The position numbers were made by a program, and so were the translations under genes. Shown here piece after piece: positions 33,675-43,413 of a stretch of DNA of 43,413 bases (its first letter is position 1; each line of letters begins with the position of its first letter). The notes under the pieces were generated by a model. It worked only from the letters and a program-made list of their open reading frames with translations. It was not told the DNA's origin and searched no databases. This stretch comes from Spinellus fusiger. Taxonomy: Eukaryota; Mucoromycota; Mucoromycetes; Mucorales; Phycomycetaceae. The DNA lies in NCBI GenBank assembly GCA_025094145.1, contig JALLLS010000144.1, positions 1 through 43,413 of the forward strand, read 5' to 3'.

Positions 33675-35874
33675 TAGGCTTTACTGCATATGATAGTGTG
33701 GAACGCTCTGTCATATGGGAGTTGTTGATGCCCTTTGTGTCTCAGCCGTTGCTCTTGCTACTACAGAATTTGTTTGATGACATTGTGGTGAATGTGATTC
33801 TGAAAAATGTAGCATCCCGGGACATTGCACCTAAACGAGGAGTCTTACAGGGTAGTATTCTTTCTCCATTTCTTTATTCTATTTTCATTGATACTCTTCC
33901 ACGTTTCTTGAGGTTTGCTTTGGTATCCCCAATACTGGTTGGTATGCACTCACCTACCATGGGACGGTCCATTAATCTCTGTGCTCGAAATCCTTTCTCT
34001 TTTGCTTCCCCACAGGCAACTGTTCACGCATTGCTTGACGAGTTACAGAATTCCCTTCACAATCCTTTTCCTACTTCTACAGTTTCGGATGACTCTTCTG
34101 AGTCGTCAGATTTCTCTTAATGTCCATCTCATGTCACTGTTACTTCGGCTCCTGTGAATTGTTTGTTCTATGCTGATGATGTGGCTCTTATGGGCTGCCC
34201 AGAAGATATACATTAAATGCTGGCACTTGCCGAAATTCACTCGACCCTCCTTGGCTACAAATAGAGTCCCTCCAAATGTGAAGTACTCAATGCCCCAGCC
34301 AATGTGCCGTTTTATCTCTATGGCAACGAGCTTCCAACCTGTGATACTTTCAAGTACCTTGGTATCCCTTCTTCACGTCAAGGTATTAACCAAGACGCAC
34401 TTTTCTCACACTCACAAGTCAAGGCAATTGCAGTAATGCAAAAGCTGAGAGGAATGGGTGTAAACATATATGGCTTTGGGATTATAGCAGCCCTAGGAGC
34501 TTATACTGTTTTTGTTTGGCCTATTCTTGAGTATGGGTTGGCTATTTCTAATTTCAATAGACTAGGCATCCGCCCGCTACAAATCTGTCAGCCTGCTTGT
34601 CTGAGACTTTGTATTGCTAGATCTGCTACTGCTAGGTTTGGAACGATTCAGGTTGCCCAATTAGCTGCCCTCCCTAACATATACTCTCGTTTTCTTTATC
34701 TGCAAGCCAAATTTGTTGAGCGCGCAGCTACCCTTCCTGAAGACACCCTCCTCTGGTGCCTTGTCCCGCAGCTTGAAGCACCCCAGAGTAAAGCCAGATG
34801 GATTAAGCTACGTGGCAATGTACTCTGGCAAAATGCTCAAAGAATAGGACGGGCTCACAACCCTCCTAAATATTCATTAAAAGTAGCTTATCTTGAACGT
34901 CTTCAAAGTGAAATTACTAGTCTAGTACGTGGCAAGAATCCGCTGGTGACAGTAGCCCGTGGACTATGTAGACCTGTTTGGGATCCAATTCTTCTACTAC
35001 CGTGTACGGGCAAAGAAAGACATCGTCTACTAAAATGGAGGATTGCTTGGTTACCACCAACACCTTCAGTTCCTTGCCAATGTGGCCACCCATCTGCCAA
35101 TCGGGACCACTTTTTCACTTGCACATTCGTTGACCATGAACGCTCCACGTTCTTGTTCTTCCTAGTTCCTGCACCACCACAAGACATTCATCCAATTGAC
35201 TATTGTCTAAATCTTCTGCCGCACACGGTTAAGTCTTTTGTTAAATGGCAAGACCTTTGGCCCAGTTTGTTAATACTGCTGCAAGCCATTGATCGAGCCA
35301 CGTCTACTCGAGACTTTAAGGTAGAGCCATCAGCTGGTAGCTTGCTCATTGAGGCTGCTGATGGGTGTGTTGAGCGGGAACGCCAACGCCGCCATAGAGT
35401 GCAAAGACTCCTGCAGCAACAGACGCTGTATCCTCACTTCTCCTCCGATCTCTCCTTTACCACCCATTCTTAACCCGTTTAGCAAAGCCAGAAGCTGCTA
35501 GTGTAGTTGCTGTATTTGTGTCCTCAGGATTGTCCGAGTTGCTCTAAGTATCCCCCGTTGGATTTCGAATCGCCACAGGATGACGGTTATCTTTTTGGTG
35601 TCCTGGTTTCCTTGCTGACTCTATGGCCTTTTGGATGTCTATTCATAATTCTCATTTTACCATCATTTCCACTCATTTTCATTATTTTCCCCTCATTTCG
35701 AGGCTTTATACTCTCTTTTCTTTCCGTCTCTTCTCTCTTTGCATTATTTTTTTCACTTATGTATTTGAAGTGTTTCAATGTTTATTTTTTTTCAAACGAT
35801 CTCATAGGGTGGCTAAAATGCCCAATGCGCGAATAGCAAACAACACCTAAAAATAAAAATACTTTGAACTGTAT
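33675..35874 (+). mobile_element. 5'-truncated LINE (non-LTR retrotransposon), copy 1
   Basis: Homology starts abruptly within the reverse transcriptase at about 33675 and continues through the coding end (35473) and a ~400 bp 3' region to about 35874. That region ends GCGCGAATAGCAAACAACACC followed by AAAAATAAAAATAC. The same 3' end recurs at 42538-42600 (inverted) and partly at 36958-37062. 5' truncation with a shared 3' end is the usual product of target-primed reverse transcription. Confidence 0.9.
33698..35473 (+). pseudogene. LINE reverse transcriptase, 3' part, three in-frame stops
   Basis: One continuous frame of 592 codons is broken only by stops at 34118, 34214 and 34262. Motifs: FTAYDSV just upstream at about 33682 (motif A aspartate), RGVLQGSILSPFLYSIFIDT (33836-33895), CLFYADDVALMG (about 34160-34195, the catalytic YADD), and SPSKCEV then TFKYLGIPSS (motif D/E region). 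A thumb-like C-terminal region follows, then a Cys-His knuckle CQCGHPSANRDHFFTC (about 35076-35125). No RNase H block was seen. The absence of frameshifts and the near identity of its end to copy 2 suggest a recent insertion. The endonuclease and 5' half are missing. Confidence 0.9.
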
Positions 35875-36247
35875 TCTGGTGATTTTTAAACTTGAAACTA
35901 AAAGACAGCACTAAAATCAATGTTATCTAAGAACTAAGCACTACTGTTAATAATAGTTAAAATGATGTTTCTACTGAAGAGGTTATGGACATTGAGTCAA
36001 TGAATGAGTATATTTTTCTTATTATAAATAAATTATCCTTTTTTCTGGACAATGGTTACTCGAGTTAATTCTATAAGTTTTTTAATCAATATATTCTAAA
36101 CATTATTATGCGCCCATATTTTATCCTAAGGATAACATACTATGTTAAAAGAAGAATATCAATGACTAAGTTTTAGCATTGGTGTGATTCTGTTTATATT
36201 TCTTCCTTTTAAAGTCATCAATTCTTTTCAATTGCAAAGTCAATATA
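35875..36247. other. AT-rich spacer
   Basis: No gene or identifiable element between the LINE 3' end and the Tc1-like copy B. Confidence 0.4.
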
Positions 36248-36957
36248 CTATTTTCGGAAAGTATTCACACAACCCCAGAAAAAAATTGTACACTTTTTTT
36301 TTCACTTTATATTTTACTTTTTACACAGAGTGTATGAGATTTATTAAATGGTATTTGTACTTGAACATGTTTCAAATTTCAAAGAATAGTAGCGACAAAA
36401 GCCCTTAAGATCACTGATAAGAACATCGTTACATGCTTCAGTGATCTTCATGTTTAATATCTCACTTTCTAATAGCTTTTCTCTTTTAAGCTTTTCTCTT
36501 CACAACAGACCAAAATTGCTCAATGGGATTGATCTCATGAGAGTACAATAGAAGAAATAAACATCCGTAACCACGACTTACAATAAATCTACCAATTCTT
36601 TTAATGAAAACGTGCTTTCTTAAATGATGATGCATACTTTTCTGTCATGAAGTTGTAGCCTATCTAGTAGTCTTGGGTTTTGACTAAAGCTTCTCATTTA
36701 GTTTTAAGTCCAATTAAGTACTGTAGTCTATGATATTTTGAAAAGAGAAGCATTCTTTATCTACATTCATCAAGATGGGTTCATTGCTCAATTCGTCGAT
36801 AACATTTCCTTGTCCATCTTCATAGTATATTTGTAATCTCATTGTTGAAGAAGTAATATGTCGAAAAGTGTGCAAAAAGAATTTATGAAATTGTGCAAAA
36901 TGTCAAAAAAATGTGTGCAATTTTTTCTGGCATTGTGCAAATACTTTCCAAAAAAAA
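36248..36957 (-). mobile_element. Tc1/IS630-like element, copy B, internally deleted, with terminal repeats
   Basis: The left end CTATTTTCGGAAAGTATTCA (36248-36267) continues with CACAACCCCAGAAAAAAATTG. The right end (36918-36957) gives, in reverse complement, GGAAAGTATTTGCACAATGC followed by CAGAAAAAATTG, so terminal inverted repeats of about 38 bp remain. The interior is closely similar to copy A, including the minus-strand YSHEINPIEQFWSVVKRK block near 36500-36560. Only the C-terminal third of transposase remains, so it is non-autonomous. The right end carries four GTGCAA motifs (starts 36870, 36893, 36915, 36935). Confidence 0.85.
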
Positions 36958-37062
36958 ATTATGCTATTCGCGCATTAAGTCTGTTAGCCACCCTATGAGA
37001 GCTTTTGAAAATTAATAGAATGCATAGAAACACTTCAAATATAAAATTGAAAAAAAAACAGA
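36958..37062 (-). mobile_element. LINE 3'-end fragment
   Basis: The reverse complement contains TATTTGAAGTGTTTC, CTCATAGGGTGGCTAA and GCGCGAATAGCA, matching the last ~100 bp of LINE copy 1 (35755-35845). It abuts the right end of Tc1-like copy B. Confidence 0.8.
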
Positions 37063-38090
37063 AACAGAAAGAAGAATACCAGTGGCTTTAATTGATATAT
37101 TATTGAACATAATCAGCTGTAAATGGAACCAGTCAATTGGAGATTGATTTAATGTGAATTATACTAGTATTTATCACACTCTGAAAAGAAAAAGAAAAAA
37201 CAGATGAAATGAAGGTTTCAAGGCTAGTAAAGATGTAGGATGATTACCCCCAGTAAATGTCAGCATCAATGGTTATACAGTCACATCCAATTGAATTTAA
37301 TACTTACTGAAAGTTTAATAAGTATATCTGTATTTGCATAAGACACCCTTTTTTTTCTAAATATTATTTAACTAAAACATCATGCCAGATAGATATTCAG
37401 AAACTCACATTTGTGAATAATATGATAAGGCAAAAAATAGAAGATTATGGGGCATATGTTACCTATTTAAGGCTAGATCAAAGTTGACTGTGATCGCAAG
37501 CGTAGTGATGAAAACCCCCACAGTTCAAAATTGTATTAAAAATATCAATTAACACATATCACTATTACTGTAATGTTGCACGAGATTAGATCTTAGAGAC
37601 TTGTAGGATCCTTGGTGAGGATGGCCACGTTCACAGATAGAAGAAAGCAGGAAAGGAGATTGATGACGTACTTTCGAGTGTGAGAGATAGATAATAGACG
37701 GAAGCCTAGTAATAGAGTGGCCAGAATAGTCGGCCAAGAGAAACAAAAAAGATTGAAGGAGCAATGAATTTAATTGAAGAGCCAAAGAGAACCAAAGAAG
37801 AATACCGAAACTGAGATTATGTGATACACACAAGAAATGATCAACCACTTAGTCTTAGAGTCTATAGTACTCGATTATCGGCCTCAAAGTATTACTCAGA
37901 TCATGATGCTTTTTATTAAATATAGAAACAAAGGGTTTTTTATAGTTGTTTGGAAAGCTATGTCATTGTAAACACATTTCTTTATTTGTCTCCCTTATAC
38001 CTCTAATCTTCTAAACTCATCCATGCAAGTAGGTAGTCACATTGCCCTATTCTACATTACGTTTGAAGAGTCATAATATATATATATATA
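37063..38090. other. AT-rich DNA, no gene recognised
   Basis: A 99-codon minus-strand open frame (37549-37848) lies in a stretch of slightly higher GC. It shows no motif I recognise and may be a decayed element fragment. A (TA)n tract at about 38077-38090 borders the foldback element. Confidence 0.4.
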
Positions 38091-38468
38091 CAGTATTTCT
38101 CGAAATTATTCACGCACTTGAAAAAAAAAATCACGCACTAACTAAAAAAAAATTCAAGCAAAAATATAAGAAAAAATTCAAGCACAAAATGAATAAAAAT
38201 TCGTGCATTGATGTTTATTAAATCGGCTTTCTGTTTAAATAATCTTCGAATCTTGCAACCAAATACTTACCAGTGACCTACAAGGTTTTTGCAGATCTTC
38301 GGTTGCAAGATTCGAAGATTATTTAAACAGAAAGCCGATTTAATAAACATCAATGCACGAATTTTTATTCATTTTGTGCTTGAATTTTTTCTTATATTTT
38401 TGCTTGAATTTTTTTTTAGTTAGTGCGTGATTTTTTTTTCAAGTGCGTGAATAATTTCGAGAAATACT
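38091..38468. mobile_element. Foldback/MITE element with ~169 bp near-perfect inverted arms
   Basis: The left arm (38092-38260) and right arm (38301-38468) are reverse complements with one difference, a run of 10 versus 9 A/T. A 40-bp loop (38261-38300) separates them. The outer end CAGTATTTCTCGAAATTATT (38091-38110) resembles the Tc1/IS630-like end CTATTTTCGGAAAGTATTCA at 36248. The element sits inside a TA microsatellite, fitting TA-targeted insertion. There is no coding capacity. A transcript would fold into a long hairpin. Confidence 0.95.
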
Positions 38469-38559
38469 ATATATATATATAAAGTCAATTAGAGGGACCT
38501 AGAAATCTGAAAAAGCCATTAGAAAGGGTCTATTTGTCCCATATAATCAACTGAAAATA

Positions 38560-39332
38560 GAAATGTTGAAGTTCGAGGTAGATGTGTGTAGAAACACTAT
38601 TATCAGTTACTGCAATCAGTTAAAGTTTGGATCTTTTTTTGTAGACCACAAGCTAGTTTTGGCTGGAAAACAGAGAGAGAATTTGGCTAGGCTAAGAAAC
38701 GTATCAGTTAGATTAGTGATCAGTGATCAGTGTAGAAGTGTCATCTTGTCTGATTAGTCAAGGTATACAATAAAAAAGAACGATAGAAGTACTCATATCA
38801 TCAGAAAAGTTGTAGAACATTATCATTCTAATCATATTATTTCAAGAACAAAGTTTGGTGGCGGTGGGAGCATGCTTTGAAGTTGTTTTTAGGCTAGTGT
38901 ATTTGGCTCATTAGTCTTTGTTGGTAGTACTGTAAACCAAGACAAATACATCAAAATTTTGGCTGGTGAGTTTCATCTTTGGTTCATGGAATTTCACCAG
39001 AAAGAAGATAAAATAGTTTCTGTTACAATAAAAGTGTGTTAGCTATCATACTGGGGCCTATACCAGATGGTGGAAAGAGACATATCAAATTAGAGTATTT
39101 TGAGTAGTGGTCCACACAAAGCCCCGACCTGAACCCAGTTGAATGAATCTGGTAGGCCTTGGAAAGACAAATTGAAGAAAAATAAGTATCTATTATTAGT
39201 GTAGAAAGTTCTAAGACTCTTCTGCAAGTAGAGTGGGAGAGAGTTGGTGTTAAACTTGCATAACAATTAGTTCAGAGTATGACAGATAGATGCCAGACAG
39301 TCATTGATGCCAAAAGAGACCATACAAAGTAA
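38560..39332 (+). pseudogene. Tc1-type transposase relic, same subfamily as 4700-5490
   Basis: Plus-strand blocks in Tc1 order: THIIRKVVEHYHSN (about 38792-38835), RTKFGGGGSML (38848-38880), FGSLVFVGSTVNQDKYIKIL (about 38900-38960), YHTGAYTRWWKETYQIRVF (39045-39102), a decayed SPDLNPVE segment (about 39118-39145) and TDRCQTVIDAKRDHTK (39282-39330). Frames change and stops intervene, so it is dead. It begins about 90 bp after the foldback element. Confidence 0.8.
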
Positions 39333-40964
39333 TAATTCCTATTATCTTTATATTTTCAATGAATAAAGATATTAGGTTTTATTATGCCAAAGTTTGAAGC
39401 TTCTATATCAAATGTAAAGTGTTTTATTTAATGTTGAACGTATTCTAAATATTTCGTCCTGAAATTTATTTTCAAAAGTATTTCAACTCAATTGAGTGTG
39501 GCTGTAATACATTGAGATCTTGAAGGAGAAATATCTTCCTAAATTGATATTTCTTTTTGAGATTGATCCAGGAATTTATTTTGGTTTTTGGAAACATATG
39601 AATAAATAGAGTACTTTTAAAGATGTGTGGGATGTTCTGTTACTTTAATGGCAAAAGATCAACAGTGGAAAAGATCAACAGATTCATTGAGTGCATTTCC
39701 CGGAGATTTAAATCTGTCATTGAAACAAAGAGTGGTAGTACTAAGTACCACAATTATTTGTCTAATAGGCTTGTATTTATTATTATATCAATTCTATCTA
39801 TGTTTTATTTACACACCAGGAGATTTTTCCGGCCTTTAAGCGGTGATCTCCCCTTCTTTTTACGTCACGGAAAAGGTTTCTTTTTATGAAACTGTATTTA
39901 AAATCAAAGGCTTTGTGAGATAAGGTAGTGTGACTACCCAATCTGCTCTTGGTGCTACTTCTTATGGTAGAAATCTTTCCCAACTTCACTCATTTATCTT
40001 ATCTAATATATTTTTCTCCTATGCCCACTTGATTGACTTCACAGTCCCTTCAAACCATGTACACTGTGCTTTATACGTGTTAAGTAGGAGTTTATAAAAA
40101 TTTCGTCAAGCGTTAATAAAATAAATTTCGGTGAACTACGGCATTATACACTTTTGGCTACCCAATCTACTTGGAGGTTTGGTGGAAAGTACGTTTGCAT
40201 TGATAAGTAGTAAAGAGTCCACATTATAGAAAAATAATAGCAGAATAGTATAAAAAGTGTAGTTTACTTCTTCAATAAAACAGACCTTGATCTGAGTAGC
40301 TGCTTGGAAGTATAAACGAGCAATATAGGCTTTAAAGACTTTAATAGTTGACTATTTCCTGTTCCCAACAAGTTTTCTTTGTGTCTTTTTTTTCGTTAGT
40401 TCTGAAATGTGTCAGTACCAAGTGTCACAGCCAGACTACAAACCTGTTCGTTTTCCACCCCTCAAATTTCACTTGTTAAAATCTACCCTCCCTTACATTT
40501 CTACACTCACGCACAGTCAAGGACATCCTCACATCCTTCTCTTCTCATTGCAATACAGTGTCAAAAGCCAGTCCCTTCAGACCCTATGTGTCTCCATTAA
40601 GATCTCTCATGCCCAGCATTACATAGACTTGAAGTCTCTAACTTGTGTTTTATCTTTTTATAGAAAACAAGTAGAGTGACATGATACAATAAGTATATCG
40701 GAATGTAAAACATGTAAGCATTTTTAGAGCTCACTATATTATTAGCTTTGTATTTAGTAATTGTTTTTCATCTGATGTCAAAACATTTTATATAAGTATC
40801 TAAAACTTAATGACTAGTTTATTATGATAAAGAAAATATCGTTAATGAAAACTAAGGGAAAATAGTCTAGATATGTATGACTTTAGTATTACAGCTGCTT
40901 AAAAAATAGTACTTATGTTCAGTCCATCTCTGAATAAAGATTGCTGATGATTCATGCCAATATG
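39333..40964. other. Unassigned DNA with two compositionally distinct patches
   Basis: 39620-39990 and 40407-40680 are less AT-rich than their surroundings and have open frames of 60-90 codons in more than one frame. No domain is recognised in either. They could be decayed pieces of retroelements or genes. Confidence 0.4.
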
Positions 40965-41290
40965 AGACTTATGCCCTCTACAAACCCACTATCCCGCTTG
41001 TATGGGCTTTTGTCTCACTTGATCTGAAAGTTCAAAGATTGGGGAAGTCTAGACTGCCAAATCGGCTGATATTTCTAACACATACTCTCATTTTACTTAT
41101 CTGAAAGCCCAACTTGTGTTCATGCAGTTATTTTAACTAAATATACACTCCTATTGTTATCTACTTCTTATATTGTAGAGAGCTGAGGTAAATTTGGTCA
41201 GATCAACCTATATAGAAATGTGCTCAGGAGAAGTATAAAAATATTAGGTCAGACTGACATCTCTCTGAAAACATTAAAATTTCATTAATT
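40965..41290 (+). pseudogene. Old LINE reverse transcriptase fragment
   Basis: The DNA can be aligned by eye with copy 1 positions ~34590-34890: for example TACTCTCATTTTACTTATCT near 41081 versus TACTCTCGTTTTCTTTATCT near 34681, and the segment around 41190-41240 versus 34790-34830. Frames are destroyed. It is much older than copies 1 and 2. Confidence 0.65.
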
Positions 41291-42284
41291 CTCTTTATGC
41301 AAAAAAAAAAAACATTGACAATATTAGTTTGTGGACCATGTTGATCTTTGAGGGAAAAAATTACATTACTATAATGTATTAGAGAAGTCTAGCTAGTTAG
41401 TGACTCACTGATCTGTTAACTCCAAGATCAGACATTTGATTTTGATATTACACACTGAGGAATTATTTTCTTTAATATAATAGACAATAAATTATTAGAT
41501 TTATATTTATATTTATAATCAGGTCTTTTTTATTATCTACCACCCAGTAATTTTTATTTTATTTTATTTTTTTAATAATAAAAGAAATAAAAGATGTTAT
41601 TAATAGCTTATGAATATTATTAGTAAGGGATTTGGTTTTGTAAGAGTTAGTATATCAGTATAATTAAATCCTTATTGCTAGTATTTAATTGTTTAACATT
41701 ATTAAGAAATCTAATTATTAGATTTCAATCCTATCAATAATCTTTATATTATATCCTTTAATATACTAGAATTTACCAAATAATTATAGTATTTTAACAA
41801 TAAATTATATTAGAGAAAATTTAAAATTCAGAATTATGGTCTATATAATACTAATAAATCTATTTTGTATATTACTGATAAAAATACTCCCTCACTAACA
41901 GAATTCCTTTTATTGGGTGTAGTATATTCTTTCTGGTTGAATCTTCTTTTTCATAAGATTCTATGACAGACCAAATATTTCTTTCTCGTCTCTTAGGTTT
42001 GACCTTGGGGTTGTTCCTAAGCTCTATATATTTCTGGGAATTATAACCCATTCTTTCTGTAATATAGTTTTTGACTTTGATTAGTAGTTATATAACAAAC
42101 CAGTAATGTTTTCAGCAGATCGTACATAATCACTTCCCAGAATAATTTAAACTAATTCTCAGACTGTATGCATATTGATCATTATTACTCTATTCTCTTT
42201 ATCATTCTTGTTTATCTCTCAAAGAAGCATACTCAATTAGATATCACATAAGTTCTGGATACACACAATTATTATTATTATTAT
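41291..42284. other. Extremely AT-rich insert between two parts of the old LINE
   Basis: Nearly pure A/T with no coding fragment. It lies between segments that correspond to separate parts of the same LINE coding region. Confidence 0.45.
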
Positions 42285-42410
42285 TAAATGATAAGACCTT
42301 TGGCCAAATTTGTTAATATTTCTGCAGGAAATTGGCCAGATTAATTTCAGCAAGACCTTTGGGGGGTAGGACTATCATCTAGTAGGTCTTTTACTGAAGC
42401 TGATAAAAAG
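42285..42410 (+). pseudogene. Old LINE fragment, continuation
   Basis: AAGACCTTTGGCCAAATTTG and then TTAATATTTCTGCAGGAAATTG match copy 1 at about 35249-35292 with many substitutions. It has the same orientation as the piece at 40965-41290. Confidence 0.65.
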
Positions 42411-42537
42411 TATCTTTACTCAGGAATGACAATATTACCATAAAGTATTAAACCTTTTATATATAAAAGCTTATTTGAAGCACTAAACTGAATATTATAG
42501 AGACCATCTCTCAAAAAGAATTGAGAGATCAAAGGCT

Positions 42538-43413
42538 ACAGCTCAAAGTATTTTTAATTTTTGGGTGTTGGTTGCTATTCGCGCATTGAGAATATTAGCC
42601 GTCCTACGAGAACTTTTGAATAATTAAGATAAACATATAAACACTTCAAATATGAAAGTGAAAAAAAAAATTGAAAAATGAATGAGAAACAGAAGGACAG
42701 AAGAAATATAAAACCTCAAATGAGAGAAAAATGATGAAAATGAGTGTAGATGATGGTAAAATGATAATTAAGAATAGACGTCCAAAAGGGCATAAAGTCA
42801 GCAAGGAAACCATGGCACCAAAAAGATAACCGTCATCCTGTGGCGATTCGAAATCCAACGAGGGATACTTAGAGCAACTCGGACAATCCTGAGGACACAA
42901 ATACAGCAACTACACTAGCAGCTTCTGGCTTTGCTAAACGGGTTAAGAATGGGTGGTAGAGGAGAGATCGGAGGAGAAGTGAGGATACAGCGTCTGTTGC
43001 TGCAGGAGTCTTTGCACTCTATGGCGGCGTTGGCGTTCCCGCTCAACACACCCATCAGCAGCCTCAATGAGCAAGCTACCAGCTGATGGCTCTACCTTAA
43101 AGTCTCGAGTAGACGTGGCTCGATCAATGGCTTGCAGCAGTATTAACAAACTGGGCCAAAGGTCTTGCCATTTAACAAAAGACTTAACCGTGTGCGGCAG
43201 AAGATTTAGACAATAGTCAATTGGATGAATGTCTTGTGGTGGTGCAGGAACTAGGAAGAACAAGAACGTGGAGCGTTCATGGTCAACGAATGTGCAAGTG
43301 AAAAAGTGGTCCCGATTGGCAGATGGGTGGCCACATTGGCAAGGAACTGAAGGTGTTGGTGGTAACCAAGCAATCCTCCATTTTAGTAGACGATGTCTTT
43401 CTTTGCCCGTACA
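42538..43413 (-). mobile_element. LINE copy 2, inverted, cut by the window edge
   Basis: The reverse complement aligns with LINE copy 1 from 35004 to about 35874. The coding part differs at one base over about 470 bp, while the distal 3' region differs much more. The element continues beyond the right edge of the window. Confidence 0.95.
42943..43413 (-). CDS. LINE reverse transcriptase C-terminus, partial
   Basis: An open frame from the window edge to the TAA at 42943 encodes the last ~156 residues, including the knuckle CQCGHPSANRDHFFTC and the charged tail GCVERERQRRHRVQRLLQQQ. Only one residue (S-S-T-T-H-S instead of S-F-T-T-H-S) differs from copy 1. No stop interrupts it, so this copy may have an intact frame upstream, outside the window. 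Confidence 0.9.
   Translation of the reverse strand, partial: CTGKERHRLLKWRIAWLPPTPSVPCQCGHPSANRDHFFTCTFVDHERSTFLFFLVPAPPQDIHPIDYCLNLLPHTVKSFVKWQDLWPSLLILLQAIDRATSTRDFKVEPSAGSLLIEAADGCVERERQRRHRVQRLLQQQTLYPHFSSDLSSTTHS

Noticed and set aside
39623..39889. Open frames with a hydrophobic segment, possible small membrane protein
   Set aside because: Competing frames on both strands, no start context or homology; kept only as an unassigned patch.
1..43413. tRNA, rRNA or CRISPR array
   Set aside because: No cloverleaf-like B-box pair, rRNA-like stretch or spaced direct-repeat array was seen on either strand; the spaced motifs found belong to transposon ends.

Overview
The window looks like nuclear DNA of an early-diverging fungus, most likely a member of the Mucoromycota (Mucorales-like). 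It is strongly AT-rich, its introns are short GT-AG introns (37-142 bp), its protein-coding genes are fungal in type, and it carries many Tc1/mariner, DIRS-type and LINE relics. The lineage call is inference from gene content and transposon types; no sequence search was run.

Layout. 1-7870 is gene-poor and holds three decayed Tc1/mariner-type transposase relics (2103-2860, 3327-4161, 4700-5490). 7873-9367 (+) is a three-exon gene for an ARMT1/DUF89-type damage-control phosphatase. 11167-19386 (-) is the complete gene for the TOR kinase. I resolved 15 exons that give an open frame of 2365 codons with HEAT, FAT, FRB, kinase and FATC regions, ending in a 16-nt micro-exon. 20274-21602 (+) is an intronless C2H2 zinc-finger transcription factor resembling Crz1, divergent from TOR across an ~890 bp spacer. 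22224-22470 is a heptamer/21-mer A-rich satellite. 22480-28940 is a gene-free AT-rich stretch.

28940-43413 is a transposon graveyard. It contains two direct copies of a short Tc1/IS630-like element (28946-29565 and about 36248-36957); a minus-strand DIRS-type retroelement relic (29915-32215); a Tc1 fragment (about 33060-33400); a 5'-truncated LINE with YADD reverse transcriptase (33675-35874); a near-perfect foldback element with ~169 bp arms (38091-38468); another Tc1 relic (38560-39332); decayed LINE pieces (about 40965-42410); and a second, inverted LINE copy running off the right edge (42538-43413).

TOR is the central nutrient-responsive growth kinase. The neighbouring zinc-finger protein carries a candidate calcineurin docking motif, so two signalling genes share one divergent intergenic region; any functional link is inference. 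The most unusual item is the foldback element. Its ends resemble those of the Tc1/IS630-like elements in the same window, and its arms contain five short motifs spaced 21-24 bp apart, with a similar iteron array at one end of a Tc1-like copy. This suggests one transposase family mobilising both.
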